Part shown: one piece after another, positions 1 to 8,888 of the stretch
Layout: each line of letters begins with the position of its first letter
Numbering within the stretch: the stretch's first letter is position 1
From: Pseudomonas lurida
GTDB lineage: Bacteria > Pseudomonadota > Gammaproteobacteria > Pseudomonadales > Pseudomonadaceae
Direction: 5' to 3'
DNA length: 64,000 bases
Assembly: GCF_002563895.1 (NCBI RefSeq)
Contig: NZ_PDJB01000001.1
Coordinates: 3,951,501 to 4,015,500 of the forward strand
Made by a program: the position numbers and the translations under genes
Notes under the pieces: generated by a model
The model's database searches: none
Seen by the model: only the letters and a program-made list of their open reading frames with translations
What the model was told of the DNA's origin: nothing

Positions 1-655
1 CGGAATACACCAGACGCTCCGGCATCATTGCCTGGGGAATGCCCAGCGCATCGAGCATCTCGGCAGACCAGCCTCGCGCCTTCACATCGTAGACACCGCC
101 GATATTGCCGGCACTGCTGTGGTCCACCGCCAACTCCCCGGTGAGGCACCAGTTGATATAGCTGTTGGGCGGCAGCAAGTAGCGGGTGTTCGCCCATACC
201 TCTGGTTGGTGTTGCTTGAGCCAGAGCATCTTGGTGAAGCCGTAGTAGCTGTCCACCGAGTTCCCGGTCACCGCGAACAGCCGCTCCAGGTCCACCTGCT
301 CACGCACCCAGGCCACCTGCTCGCCGGCGCGGCGATCCATCCAGATCAGGCACGGGTGCAGCGGTGTGATCTGCGCATCCACCGCAATCCCGGAACCGCC
401 ATACAGGCTGCTGATGCACAGCGCCTTTACGCGATCCTTGGCCACACCGGCCTTGGCCATGCAGTGCGCCACGCACGCCTCGACCGCCTCCAGCCAAACC
501 TGTGGCCATTGCTCGGCCCAGCGCACTTTCGGGGTATCCACGCGATACCCCTGGCTGTGCTGGGCGATGATCGTGCCTTGAGCATCCACCAGCAGCGCCT
601 TGGTGCTCTGGGTTCCGATATCGACGCCCATCACGTAATTCACAGTGCGACTCAT
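1..655 (-). CDS. FGGY-family carbohydrate kinase (partial, 3' end outside window)
   Basis: N-terminal ~218 residues of an ATP-dependent sugar/polyol kinase of the FGGY family. The protein opens MSRTVNYVMGVDIGTQSTK, the phosphate-1 loop (D-x-G-T-x-S-x-K) of the family, followed by a W-A-E-Q-W-P block and the WMDRRAG region typical of xylulokinase-like members. Its ATG overlaps the TGA of the upstream dehydrogenase (ATGA), so the two are translationally coupled in one operon with the ABC transporter. By context it should phosphorylate the keto-sugar produced by that dehydrogenase; the substrate itself cannot be read from the sequence. The C-terminal half lies beyond the left edge. Confidence 0.85.
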   Translation of the reverse strand, partial: MSRTVNYVMGVDIGTQSTKALLVDAQGTIIAQHSQGYRVDTPKVRWAEQWPQVWLEAVEACVAHCMAKAGVAKDRVKALCISSLYGGSGIAVDAQITPLHPCLIWMDRRAGEQVAWVREQVDLERLFAVTGNSVDSYYGFTKMLWLKQHQPEVWANTRYLLPPNSYINWCLTGELAVDHSSAGNIGGVYDVKARGWSAEMLDALGIPQAMMPERLVYS

Positions 656-1737
656 GGAAGGGTAGCCGGCTTCAACAGCACCTTGATCGACTTGGTCGAG
701 TTAGCGAGTTCAAAAGCCTCGGCCCAATCGTCCAGCGCGAAGTCATGGGTGACGATGCCTTTGGACGTGACCAGGCCACGCTCGAACAGATCGATGGCGA
801 TCGGGTAGCAATACGGGCCGAGGTGCGCGCCGCGAACGTCCAGCTCCTTGCGGTCGCCGATGATCGACCAGTCGACGCTGGTCTCGGCACCAAACACGCT
901 GAACTCGACAAAACGCCCAAGCTTGCGGATCAGGTCCAACCCCTGGGTCACGCCCGCCGGTACACCGGTGGTTTCGATGTAGACGTCGCAGCCGTAGTTG
1001 TCGGTGAGGCCGTTGATGATTTCACGGGCGTTGTCGCGCGACGGGTTGATCACCACATCGGCGCCAAATTGCTTGGCCAGCGCCAGGCGCTCGTCGACCA
1101 TGTCGATCACCACCAGCTTCTTCGGCGTCTTCAACGCGGCGACCTGGACCATGCACAGGCCAAGCGTGCCGGCGCCGGCGATCACTACCACGTCATCGAG
1201 CTGGATATCGCCACGGTTGACGGTATGGATCGAACACGCCATCGGCTCCACCAGCGCCGAGTCTTCCAGCGACACCGACTCGGGAATCTTGTGCACGATG
1301 GCGGTCTTGGGGATGCGCATGTACTGGGCCATGCCACCTTCAGCCACTTCACGCTGGAAGCCGAAGATATTGTGCACTTCGCACATCCAATACTTGCCCG
1401 ACTTGCAGAAGCGGCACTTGCCACAGGGCACGATCTGCTCGGCGATCACCTTGTCGCCTACCGCGACTTCGAAATGCGCCTCGGCGCCCTCGCCCGCTTC
1501 CACCACATAGCCAAAAAACTCGTGCCCCGGCACCACCGGCGCCTTGACCCAAGGGTTGTCACCGCCCCAGAACATCGCCGCGCCGGAGTGGCACTTGCAG
1601 TCACTGGCGCAGATGCCACAGGCGGCGATGCGGATCACCAGTTCATTGGCACGCGCCTGGGGTTTGCCGATGCGTTCCAGGCGATAGTCTTTGGGGCCGT
1701 GGCAAACGACGGCTTGCATTTCGGTGTGCTTGTCCAT
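652..1737 (-). CDS. eltD: Zinc-dependent medium-chain dehydrogenase, erythritol/L-threitol dehydrogenase type
   Basis: 361 aa, normal length for a zinc medium-chain dehydrogenase. Visible are the catalytic zinc motif GICASD (about residues 41-46), GHE, a four-cysteine structural zinc lobe (CGKCRFCKSGKYWMC), and the nucleotide loop GAGTLGL. The opening QAVVCHGPKDYRLE and the GAAMFWGGDNPW insert recall the erythritol/L-threitol dehydrogenases (EltD) of tetritol catabolism; this assignment rests on remembered similarity, not a search. It sits after the ABC permease and overlaps the kinase start, which fits a pathway of polyol uptake, oxidation to a ketose, then phosphorylation. Confidence 0.75.
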   Translation of the reverse strand: MDKHTEMQAVVCHGPKDYRLERIGKPQARANELVIRIAACGICASDCKCHSGAAMFWGGDNPWVKAPVVPGHEFFGYVVEAGEGAEAHFEVAVGDKVIAEQIVPCGKCRFCKSGKYWMCEVHNIFGFQREVAEGGMAQYMRIPKTAIVHKIPESVSLEDSALVEPMACSIHTVNRGDIQLDDVVVIAGAGTLGLCMVQVAALKTPKKLVVIDMVDERLALAKQFGADVVINPSRDNAREIINGLTDNYGCDVYIETTGVPAGVTQGLDLIRKLGRFVEFSVFGAETSVDWSIIGDRKELDVRGAHLGPYCYPIAIDLFERGLVTSKGIVTHDFALDDWAEAFELANSTKSIKVLLKPATLP

Positions 1738-1759
1738 GGTGTTCGGTCCTGTCTTGAGT

Positions 1760-2752
1760 TTATTTATGGCGCTGACGGCTGATAAAGATCGCCAGCAAAA
1801 TGATCCCGCCCTTGATCACGCTCTGGACGTAGGGCGAAACGCCGAGCATGTTCAGCCCGTTGTTCAATACACCGAGCAGCATGGCGCCGAGCAAGGTGCC
1901 GACGATCACGCCACGCCCGCCGGCGATCGAAGCGCCGCCGAGCACCACGGCGGCAATCGCATCCAGCTCGAACGACACACCGGCATTCGGTTGGCCGCTC
2001 ATCAGGCGTGAGGTGAGCACCAGCCCGGCAATCGCCGCCGTCAGGCCGCTGATGCCGTACACCAGCAGCTTGAAGCGCGCTGCGCGCACGCCGGACAAAC
2101 GCACGGCCTCTTCGTTGCCACCGATGGCATAGATGTACCGACCGATGCGCGTGTGTTGCAGCAGCACATAGGCGGCCAGGTAGGTAAGCAGCATGATCAG
2201 GATCGGCACCTGGATACCGAACAGGCTTTCGCGGCCGAAGAACGCAAACCAGTCCGGCAACCCGGAAATCGGGTAGCCATCGGTGTACATCAGGCCCAGG
2301 CCACGGGCGATGCCCATGGTCGCCAGGGTGACGATGATCGGCGGCATGTGCAGGTAGGCGACAAACAGGCCATTGCCGATGCCGAACGCCACGCCGATCA
2401 ACATCCCCGCGCCAATCGCCAAGCCGGGCGGCAGGCCCGCGACCATCAAGCCGGCAGTGAGCGTGCCGGACAATGCCATCACCGGCCCCACCGACAAATC
2501 GATGCCGCCCGTGAGGATCACGCAGGTCATGCCCACCGCGATAATCGCGTTGATCGACACCTGGCGAGCAATGTTCGACAGGTTGCTGGCGGTGAGGAAG
2601 GTGTCGCTGGCAAGGATCATCACCAGCGTCACCACCACCAACCCCACGAACGGGTAGAAGGCCGGTGAGCGCACCAGCCGCGCCAGATTCACGCGCAGCC
2701 GGCTGTCATCGCCGGTACTAATGGACGTATTCACTTGAGCCCCCTGTTGCAT
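1760..2752 (-). CDS. ABC transporter permease, ribose/xylose (RbsC) family
   Basis: 330-aa inner-membrane permease of the carbohydrate uptake-2 family, with about eight to ten hydrophobic segments starting near residue 34 ([19 protein letters not shown]) and the conserved GGIDLSVG motif. The ATG at 2752 overlaps the end of the ATPase by 35 bp. A GTG at about 2734, preceded by a G-rich run, is an alternative start. It belongs with the 502-aa ATPase and the periplasmic binding protein upstream. Confidence 0.9.
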   Translation of the reverse strand: MQQGAQVNTSISTGDDSRLRVNLARLVRSPAFYPFVGLVVVTLVMILASDTFLTASNLSNIARQVSINAIIAVGMTCVILTGGIDLSVGPVMALSGTLTAGLMVAGLPPGLAIGAGMLIGVAFGIGNGLFVAYLHMPPIIVTLATMGIARGLGLMYTDGYPISGLPDWFAFFGRESLFGIQVPILIMLLTYLAAYVLLQHTRIGRYIYAIGGNEEAVRLSGVRAARFKLLVYGISGLTAAIAGLVLTSRLMSGQPNAGVSFELDAIAAVVLGGASIAGGRGVIVGTLLGAMLLGVLNNGLNMLGVSPYVQSVIKGGIILLAIFISRQRHK

Positions 2753-4226
2753 GGCGCATGACCTCTTGAGGATTGACGGCGGACGCTTCCAGCAGCTTGA
2801 CGATGGCGCCCTTGTGGAACACGGCGACGCGGTCGCACATGCCGATGATTTCCGGCAACTCGGAGGAAATCATGATGATCGCGTAGCCCTGTTCGGTGAG
2901 GCTGCGCATCAGCGCGTAGATCTGCGCCTTGGCCCCCACGTCGATGCCACGGGTGGGTTCGTCGAACACCAGCACGTCGCAGTGGTGGTTGATCCAACGT
3001 GCGATCACGACCTTTTGCTGGTTGCCGCCGCTGAGGTTGAACACGCGGCTTTCGCTGCTGGGGGCCTTGATCGAGAGTTGTTTCATGAGCCCTTCGACGC
3101 TGGCGCATTCGCGGCTTTTGTCGATCAGGCCCGAGGCGTTCTGGTATTTGGGCAGGTTGTTCAGCGAGATGTTTTCACGAATGCTGAAGTCGGTGATCAG
3201 CCCCTCGCTCTTGCGGCTTTCCGGCAGCAGGCCGATGCCATGGGCCAGTGCCTGGGCCGGGTCGTCGAGGGTGATCTTTTCACCGCGCAGCCATACGTCT
3301 TTGCTCACCGATGGCAGCGCGCCCATCATGCCCAGCGCCAGTTCAGTGCGACCGGAGCCGACCAGCCCGGCAAACCCGAGGATCTCGCCCTTGTGCAGCT
3401 GGAAGCTGTTGTGGGGGCCGTTGCGTACCAGCTGGATGTCCTTGACCTCCAGCAACAGCGGGCCGCGGGCGCTGGTCGGCTTGGGTGGAAAACTGCATTC
3501 CAGGCGTCGCCCGACCATCATCTCGACCAGGCGGTCGATGTCGCTGTCGGCCACGTCCGTGACGCCCACATTGCCGCCGTCGCGCAACACACTGATGCGG
3601 TCGCACACCTGGAAAATCTCCTCCAGGTGATGGGAAATGAAAATCACCGCCACGCCCTGGCGCTTGAGCTCACGCATGATCTCGAACAGCAGTTCGGCCT
3701 CGCTGGGCGTGAGGGTGGCGGTAGGTTCATCCAGCACCAGCAGGCGCGCATCCAGGGCCAGGGCCTTGGCGATTTCGACAAACTGCTGTTCGGCTACGCT
3801 GAGGTGCTTGACCGCGCATTGCAAATCGATGGTCACGCCCAGGCGCTTGAACAACGCCTCGCAGGCCTCGACCATTTCGCGCTTGCGCAACAGGCCGAAG
3901 CGATTGCTCAGCTCGTGACCGAGGAAGATGTTTTCCACCGCCGTGAGGTAGGGAATCAGGCTGAATTCCTGGAACACGATGCCGATGCCGGCGGCAATCG
4001 CATCACGGTAGGTCGCGAATTGCTGCGCCTGGCCATCGATCAGGATCTGGCCTTCGTCCTGGTGCTCGACGCCGCCGAGGATCTTCATCAGGGTCGATTT
4101 GCCCGCGCCATTTTCCCCGAGCAAGGCATGGATCTCGCCGCGCTCGACTTGCAGGTTGATGGACTTGAGGGCCTGTACGCCCGGGTACCGCTTACAGATG
4201 TTTTCCAGCTTCAGAAGACTGCTCAT
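2718..4226 (-). CDS. Sugar ABC transporter, double ATPase subunit (RbsA/XylG type)
   Basis: 502 aa carrying two fused nucleotide-binding domains. The first has Walker [10 protein letters not shown] (about residue 38), signature LSVAEQQ and Walker B LLVLDEPT. The second has the degenerate Walker A usual for the family (GLVGSGRTE), an intact LSGGNQQK signature and [11 protein letters not shown]. This asymmetry is normal for RbsA/XylG/MglA ATPases and not a defect. It energises import by the adjacent permease. Confidence 0.92.
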   Translation of the reverse strand: MSSLLKLENICKRYPGVQALKSINLQVERGEIHALLGENGAGKSTLMKILGGVEHQDEGQILIDGQAQQFATYRDAIAAGIGIVFQEFSLIPYLTAVENIFLGHELSNRFGLLRKREMVEACEALFKRLGVTIDLQCAVKHLSVAEQQFVEIAKALALDARLLVLDEPTATLTPSEAELLFEIMRELKRQGVAVIFISHHLEEIFQVCDRISVLRDGGNVGVTDVADSDIDRLVEMMVGRRLECSFPPKPTSARGPLLLEVKDIQLVRNGPHNSFQLHKGEILGFAGLVGSGRTELALGMMGALPSVSKDVWLRGEKITLDDPAQALAHGIGLLPESRKSEGLITDFSIRENISLNNLPKYQNASGLIDKSRECASVEGLMKQLSIKAPSSESRVFNLSGGNQQKVVIARWINHHCDVLVFDEPTRGIDVGAKAQIYALMRSLTEQGYAIIMISSELPEIIGMCDRVAVFHKGAIVKLLEASAVNPQEVMRHATGGSSEYVH

Positions 4227-4258
4227 ACCGCCGACCTCGTATTCAGAAGGATGACCTG

Positions 4259-4281
4259 GGCCCCACGGGTTGCGTGGGGCC
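4259..4281 (-). terminator. Intercistronic stem-loop after the binding-protein gene
   Basis: Perfect 9-bp inverted repeat GGCCCCACG / CGTGGGGCC with a 5-nt loop, between the stop of the binding-protein gene and the ATPase gene. There is no long T run, so it is more likely a partial terminator or mRNA-stabilising hairpin. Such elements raise binding-protein expression over the membrane components in many ABC operons. That role here is inferred. Confidence 0.55.
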
Positions 4282-4289
4282 TGGGTGAT

Positions 4290-5213
4290 TTACCAGCTGA
4301 AATCCTTGGCCTTGGCCTGGTCGATCAGGGTGATGTCCACCGGAATGGTGGCCGGTACTTGCGAGCCCCACTTCTTGGCCAGGGCGATGCCCAGGGCTAG
4401 GCGGATCTGGTCGCGAGGGTATTGGGCCGAGGTGGCGATGAATTTGCTGCCGGGCTTCTGGATCGCCTTGATGGCTTCGGGCGCGCCGTCAACGCTGACG
4501 AGCTTCACGTCCAGGCCACTGGCTTCGATGGCCGAGAGCGCGCCGAGCGAGCCGTTGTCATTGACGCTGAAAATACCCTTGAGGGTGGGCTGGGCCTGCA
4601 ACATGTTTTCGGTAACGGTCAGCGCCTGGTCACGTTCCTGCTTGCCGTTCTGGATGCTGACGATCTTGATGTCCGGGTGCTTGGCAACCGCCTCCTTGCA
4701 GCCGCGTACGCGCTCCAGGATCGGCACCACGGCGATGCCGTCGAGGATGGCGATATTGCCCTTGTCGCCGATGTGCTTGGCCAGGTACTCACAAGCCTGG
4801 AAGCCGGCGTCGAAGTTCTTCGAACCGACGAAGGAGTCCAGCGGGCCGTCCGCCTGGGCGTCTACCGCGACGACCACGACACCGGCGGCGTGGGCGGATT
4901 TGACCGCCGATTGCACGCCGACCGAGTCGGTAGGGTTGATCAGCAGGATATCGATGCCTTTTTGCAGCATGTCTTCAACGTCACTGACCTGCTTGGACAC
5001 ATCGTGCCGGGCATCGGTGATGATCAGTTTCGCACCGATGGTCGCTCCGGCTTCTTCCAGGGCGTTTTTCATGGTGACGAAATAGGGGTTGTTGATTTCC
5101 TGGAAGGACGCGCCGATGCGGATGGGTTTCGCAGCGTCGGCAAAAGCAGGGGCAGCGGTGCCGAGGGCGATGCTTACAGCCAATAAACACAGGGTTTTCG
5201 GGAGCATTTTCAT
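4290..5213 (-). CDS. Periplasmic sugar/polyol-binding protein (RbsB-like)
   Basis: 307 aa. The start MKMLPKTLC gives a clean Sec signal peptide (residues 1-24, cleavage after PAFA), so the longer upstream open frame is rejected. The mature protein is a type-1 periplasmic binding protein: IGASFQEINNPYFVTM at the N-terminus, LLINPTDSVGVQSAVKSA, VAVDAQADGP and FSVNDNGSLGA follow the RbsB fold. First gene of the minus-strand operon, directly behind the palindrome at 5249-5268. Ligand probably a tetritol or related polyol, judged only from the downstream dehydrogenase. Confidence 0.9.
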   Translation of the reverse strand: MKMLPKTLCLLAVSIALGTAAPAFADAAKPIRIGASFQEINNPYFVTMKNALEEAGATIGAKLIITDARHDVSKQVSDVEDMLQKGIDILLINPTDSVGVQSAVKSAHAAGVVVVAVDAQADGPLDSFVGSKNFDAGFQACEYLAKHIGDKGNIAILDGIAVVPILERVRGCKEAVAKHPDIKIVSIQNGKQERDQALTVTENMLQAQPTLKGIFSVNDNGSLGALSAIEASGLDVKLVSVDGAPEAIKAIQKPGSKFIATSAQYPRDQIRLALGIALAKKWGSQVPATIPVDITLIDQAKAKDFSW

Positions 5214-5248
5214 GGCATGGTTCTCTGTTTTGTTTTTATTGTTAGAGC

Positions 5249-5268
5249 AAATGTTATCGTTAACATTT
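5249..5268. promoter_or_regulatory. LacI-family-type operator palindrome
   Basis: Perfect 8-bp inverted repeat AAATGTTA-TCGT-TAACATTT, 36 bp upstream of the binding-protein start. The shape (even-spaced palindrome, TGTTA half-sites, CG-containing centre) is that of LacI/GntR-group sugar regulators. No regulator gene is visible on this side, so the cognate protein is probably encoded beyond the left edge. Confidence 0.65.
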
Positions 5269-5331
5269 TGCCAAAAGCTAGCAAGGAAATTCGACAGGCG
5301 CAAGGGGCCGCTGGTCGGTCGCCGTCGAAAG

Positions 5332-5420
5332 GTGGGAGCCGGCTTGCCCGTGAATGCGGTGCGTCGGTCACCCGATGTGTTGCCTGGCACGTCCTGTTCG
5401 CGAGCAAGCCCGCGCCCACA
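5332..5420. repeat. REP-type inverted repeat pair
   Basis: GTGGGAGCCGGCTTGCCCGTGAATGC at one end is mirrored by GCGAGCAAGCCCGCGCCCAC at the other about 50 bp away. This is the usual Pseudomonas REP doublet between divergent genes. Similar elements occur near 28109-28198 and 51031-51060. Confidence 0.6.
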
Positions 5421-5507
5421 CTCAGGCCTGTGTACGCTGTAAAACTCGCACATTCCCCACCACCAACTAAGCTCAGCCTCCAACAAAAAAAATCCGAGCC
5501 TGCTGCC

Positions 5508-6185
5508 ATGCCCCACCCCACCGAGACTTTTCGCGCCCGTTACCGCGCCTCCATTGCGCCTCGTTACAACCCCTGGCTCCACGCCCTCTTCGTGTTCGGC
5601 TACGGCGCGGCATGCATCACCCTGGCCTGGTCCACCACACAGCACATCACGGCCCTGCAATGGCTGACCGTGCCCGCGACGCTGGTGTTCTTCAACCTCT
5701 GCATCTACCTGGTGCACCGCCACCTCGGCCACCACAAACACGCATTGGCCCGGCTGTTTTACGCGCGACATACCGGTGATCATCACAGCTTCTTTACCCC
5801 CGGCCATATGACTTACGACAGCCCCCGGGACTGGCGGGTGATCCTGTTTCCGGCCTGGCTGATCGTGCTGCACAGCGTGGCCATCACCCTGCCCGCCTGG
5901 TGGCTGCTCAAGCACTTGAGTCCCAACGTCGCCGGGCTGTTCGCCGGGTGCATGATCCTGGGGTATTTGCTTTACGAATTGTTTCACGCCTGTGAACACC
6001 TGCCCGTCGACCATCCCGTGGCGCGCTTGCCGTGGCTGCGCCAGATGCACCGACTGCACGCCCTTCACCACCGTCGCGAGCTGATGCAGGGACGCAATTT
6101 CAACATCGTCCTGCCGCTGATGGATTACCTCTTCGGCACCCTGCACTGGGAGCCGCGCGCCCAAGACAACCAGGAATCGTCATGA
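5508..6185 (+). CDS. Fatty acid hydroxylase / sterol desaturase superfamily membrane protein
   Basis: 225 aa, with hydrophobic segments at about residues 23-45, 50-65 and 110-150. Four histidine clusters build the di-iron site of the superfamily: HRHLGHH, HTGDHHSFF, HACEH and HRLHALHH. The start at 5508 was chosen because the upstream part of the open frame reads through the REP repeat. The final codons overlap the next gene (ATGA), so the two are coupled. Substrate unknown; family members oxidise lipid or carotenoid-like chains. Confidence 0.82.
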   Translation: MPHPTETFRARYRASIAPRYNPWLHALFVFGYGAACITLAWSTTQHITALQWLTVPATLVFFNLCIYLVHRHLGHHKHALARLFYARHTGDHHSFFTPGHMTYDSPRDWRVILFPAWLIVLHSVAITLPAWWLLKHLSPNVAGLFAGCMILGYLLYELFHACEHLPVDHPVARLPWLRQMHRLHALHHRRELMQGRNFNIVLPLMDYLFGTLHWEPRAQDNQESS

Positions 6186-7282
6186 GTACCCGGCCAAAAA
6201 AACTGCGTCATCTGCTGTTCGTGCAGTTTCTGGCGGTGATGGCTTTTTTGCTGTTGATGCCGACCAAAGTGCAACCGGTGAACTGGACACCCCCCAAGGC
6301 GCCGTCGATGAAGGACGGTCCCTACGCCGAAAACCAGCGCCTGAAAGGCGTGCAGAAAATCGGCGCCCAGGACATCGCCGGCCCCGAGGCCTTATTGCTC
6401 GATGCCCAGGGCTACCTGATCAGTGGTTTGCATGACGGGCGCATCATCCGCACCGCACCCGACAGCCGCAGCCTGGAAGTACTCGCCAATACCGGTGGGC
6501 GGCCGCTGGGCATGGCACTGCACCCGGATGGACGCTTGATCATTGCCGATGGGGTCAAAGGTTTGCTGGCGCTGGACACCCATCGCCAACTGACCACCCT
6601 GAGCACGGGTGCCAATGACGTCGCCTTTGGTTTCACCGATGACGTCGCCGTGGACGCCAGCGGGCGGTATGCCTACTTCAGCGACGCGTCGAGCCGCTGG
6701 GGTTATGGGCAGGATGGTGAAGCCGTGATCGAACATGGCGGCGATGGTCGACTGCTGCGCTATGACTTCAGCAACGGCACCACCGAGGTGCTGCTGGACC
6801 AGTTGCAATTCGCCAACGGCGTGGCCCTGGGCCCGTATGAAAACTTCGTGCTGGTGAACGAAACCGGTGCCTATCGCATCAGCCGTTATTGGCTCAAGGG
6901 GCCGCGCGCCGGTACTCATGACTTGTTTATCGACAACCTGCCCGGCCTGCCGGACAACCTCAGCTTCAATGGCCAGGACCGCTTCTGGGTGGCGCTCTAC
7001 TCGCCGCGCAATCCACTGCTGGACAGCTTTGCCGGCTACCCCCTGCTGCGCAAAGTGATGGTGCGGGCGCTGATGGTGGTACCCAAGCCCGTCGAGCGCA
7101 AAGCCTTTGTGCTGGGGTTGGACACCGAGGGGAAGGTCATCGCCAATTTGCAGGATGGCAGCGCGGGAAATTACTCGCCCATCACCACGGCCCGCGAGTA
7201 TGGCGATTGGTTGTACCTGGGCTCGTTGAACAGCACGAGCATGGCGCGCTTGCCTTTGTCGCTCGCGTTGGCGGGCGAATGA
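6182..7282 (+). CDS. SMP-30/gluconolactonase/strictosidine synthase-like beta-propeller protein
   Basis: 366 aa. An N-terminal membrane anchor (about residues 8-28) precedes repeated propeller blades: GPEALLLDAQGYLISGLHDGRI, LGMALHPDGRLIIADGVKG, FTDDVAVDASGRYAYFSDASS, FANGVALGPYENFVLVNET. This matches the strictosidine-synthase-like/SMP-30 calcium-dependent hydrolase fold. Coupled by a 4-bp overlap to the hydroxylase upstream, so the two probably act on the same lipid-like molecule. A strong hairpin terminator follows. Confidence 0.8.
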   Translation: MSTRPKKLRHLLFVQFLAVMAFLLLMPTKVQPVNWTPPKAPSMKDGPYAENQRLKGVQKIGAQDIAGPEALLLDAQGYLISGLHDGRIIRTAPDSRSLEVLANTGGRPLGMALHPDGRLIIADGVKGLLALDTHRQLTTLSTGANDVAFGFTDDVAVDASGRYAYFSDASSRWGYGQDGEAVIEHGGDGRLLRYDFSNGTTEVLLDQLQFANGVALGPYENFVLVNETGAYRISRYWLKGPRAGTHDLFIDNLPGLPDNLSFNGQDRFWVALYSPRNPLLDSFAGYPLLRKVMVRALMVVPKPVERKAFVLGLDTEGKVIANLQDGSAGNYSPITTAREYGDWLYLGSLNSTSMARLPLSLALAGE

Positions 7283-7287
7283 AAAAA

Positions 7288-7315
7288 GGGGCAGCCTCAC
7301 CAGGCTGCCCCTTCT
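7288..7315. terminator. Bidirectional rho-independent terminator
   Basis: Perfect 10-bp stem GGGGCAGCCT / AGGCTGCCCC with a 4-nt loop, flanked by an A-run on the left and CTTCTC on the right. It lies between two convergent genes and can serve both. Confidence 0.85.
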
Positions 7316-7332
7316 CACTTACACCGTAGGAA

Positions 7333-8775
7333 TCAGTGGATGATGTCCTGGGTGCAAATGTGCCCGAAGGTCACGTAAGGCACACTCTCGCCCCCCACGC
7401 CCACCCCCGGGAACTCGTCCAGCTCGATCCGCCAGCCGCCGAAGTTGAAGGTAGTGGCCCAGTTGTATTTGACGCCGGTGCTGCTGTCCGGGTATTCCAC
7501 GCGGTAGTCACCGAAGCAGTCACCGATACCGGAGCTGGCCTGGGAGGTGCCCGCACTGTTGGTGGTGGCCTTGAAGTCGGTCCAGTGGAACTCGGCACCG
7601 TCGAAACGTTTGTCGATGCGCAGGACCGGCGTGACACCCAACAACGGTGCGCCAGTGGAATCGGACCAGTTGGTGGTCCAGTTCACCGTACGTGCAGCCT
7701 GGGTCGCCATCCAGAAGATCGAGGCCGGCACCCGCACCACGTTGTCACCCTTCACATCCGACGTGTTCAGGCGCGGCGTAGAGCCCAGGCTCAGCTGGTA
7801 GTGCTTGCTTGGGTCCTGAACCACGCCTGGGTTAGCCCGTACACGCACCTTCACCGTGGTGCCCGGCGTGACACTCGGGTAGGTCGAGGTAGAGCCCGCA
7901 GGAATGGTGACCCAATTGACGCCGTCGAAACGGTCGAAAATCCACTGGTTACGGCTGCCGTCCGCGTCACCGGCCAGGAACATGCTCACGCTCTGGCCAC
8001 GCACCGCCTTGAAGTCGAAGTAATCGACGTCGGTGGCGTTGTCGAGGTTACCGGTCACCTTGTTCATCGAGTCCGGCAGCACAAAGGCAGTCTGCGGCGT
8101 GTCATTGGGCTCGTAGGCATCGATGTTGGTGTCTACCGCCACGCCAAAACTGAATTGCGCGTTGTTGGCGACCTTGGCGACCATGTACCAGTAGTAATCA
8201 CCGGCCGGCAGTACACCGTTGAGGTATTCATCGGCATTGCCCGCCGCGTCCGAAGAACCCACCACGCTCAAATTACCCTGGCCATCATCCTGGAACAGGG
8301 TCAGCGACATGTCGGTGCCCGCACTCTGGTTGACCAGTTGCACTTGGATGCGGGCGTTCTCTGGCAGGTTGAAGTGATAAGCGAACTCTTCCCCCTGGGC
8401 CACACCGTTGAGGGTGTAGAGGGTGTTGATATCCAGGGTTGGGAACAGCGGCACGAAGGCCGCAACGGCAGCGCTTTTCAGCTCGGCCTGGCCAGGCTTT
8501 TTCAACTCGCCGACCACGGTATTGAAAGGCGCAGTCTTGATCGCCTGGGTGACAGCCCTGGACTGGCCGGTCTTGGCTGCCTGCAGCTTTTGCTTGAGGC
8601 TGGCCGGGACCTTCGCCGGGGTCAGCTTGCCGCCGGACTTGAGCGCTTTGTCCACGGCCTGCCTGACCGCTTCGGCGTTGAGTGACTGAGGGGGTTGCGC
8701 GGCCAGGGCAAAGGCCGAAACGAAGCAGGAGGCCGCCATGGCCGCACCCAGCATAAAGGCTTTTTTCGATTTCAT
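7333..8775 (-). CDS. Exported protein with pre-peptidase C-terminal (PPC)-like domain
   Basis: 480 aa. Signal peptide MKSKKAFMLGAAMAASCFVSAFALA, then a basic Ala/Lys/Gln-rich stretch (to about 75). Two beta-rich regions follow, one before and one after the motif YEPNDTPQTA (about residue 217) that marks PPC-like secreted domains (GxLDxxxDxDxFxF, seen as GNLDNATDVDYFDF). No protease catalytic motif was found. The C-terminal third has two cysteines (FGDC, HICT). Expression is probably SOS-linked because a LexA-type box overlaps its promoter. Function unknown. Confidence 0.75.
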   Translation of the reverse strand: MKSKKAFMLGAAMAASCFVSAFALAAQPPQSLNAEAVRQAVDKALKSGGKLTPAKVPASLKQKLQAAKTGQSRAVTQAIKTAPFNTVVGELKKPGQAELKSAAVAAFVPLFPTLDINTLYTLNGVAQGEEFAYHFNLPENARIQVQLVNQSAGTDMSLTLFQDDGQGNLSVVGSSDAAGNADEYLNGVLPAGDYYWYMVAKVANNAQFSFGVAVDTNIDAYEPNDTPQTAFVLPDSMNKVTGNLDNATDVDYFDFKAVRGQSVSMFLAGDADGSRNQWIFDRFDGVNWVTIPAGSTSTYPSVTPGTTVKVRVRANPGVVQDPSKHYQLSLGSTPRLNTSDVKGDNVVRVPASIFWMATQAARTVNWTTNWSDSTGAPLLGVTPVLRIDKRFDGAEFHWTDFKATTNSAGTSQASSGIGDCFGDYRVEYPDSSTGVKYNWATTFNFGGWRIELDEFPGVGVGGESVPYVTFGHICTQDIIH

Positions 8776-8807
8776 TTTTTATCCATCCATAGTTAAAAAC
8801 TGAAGGT

Positions 8808-8828
8808 CAGGTGACATCCGGTCACCTG
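8808..8828. promoter_or_regulatory. Inverted repeat in the leader of the PPC-protein gene
   Basis: Perfect 8-bp arms CAGGTGAC / GTCACCTG with a 5-nt spacer, 33 bp before the start codon and downstream of the predicted promoter. It could be a second operator or an mRNA hairpin in the 5' leader. Confidence 0.5.
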
Positions 8829-8848
8829 GGATGGAATGTAAGATATGA

Positions 8849-8864
8849 CTGTATGTATGTACAG
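8849..8864 (-). promoter_or_regulatory. LexA (SOS) box
   Basis: CTGTATGTATGTACAG matches the CTGT-N8-ACAG LexA operator exactly at both ends, with alternating AT in the centre and flanking A/TA bases as in strong boxes. On the minus strand a TTGAAA -35 (8880-8885) and a TACATA -10 (8856-8861), 18 bp apart, place the operator on the -10 of the gene starting at 8775. No plus-strand gene is positioned to use it. Confidence 0.75.
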
Positions 8865-8888
8865 TATTTTTTGAAAAAATTTCAATTC

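Noticed and set aside
745..1782. Long plus-strand open frame opposite the dehydrogenase
   Set aside because: Antisense frame of a well-supported zinc dehydrogenase, His/Asp/Val-rich composition and no recognisable motif; a codon-bias shadow.
3000..4226. Degenerate Walker A in the second half of the sugar ATPase as a mutation
   Set aside because: GLVGSGRTE is the normal second-domain form in RbsA/XylG proteins.
5334..5420. Possible hairpin terminator between divergent genes
   Set aside because: The arms match the GTGGGAGC REP family found elsewhere in the window, and no T tract follows.
5214..6164. N-terminal extension of the sugar-binding protein to about 6164 on the minus strand
   Set aside because: It would run through a REP repeat and antisense to the hydroxylase. 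The signal peptide at 5213 marks the true start.
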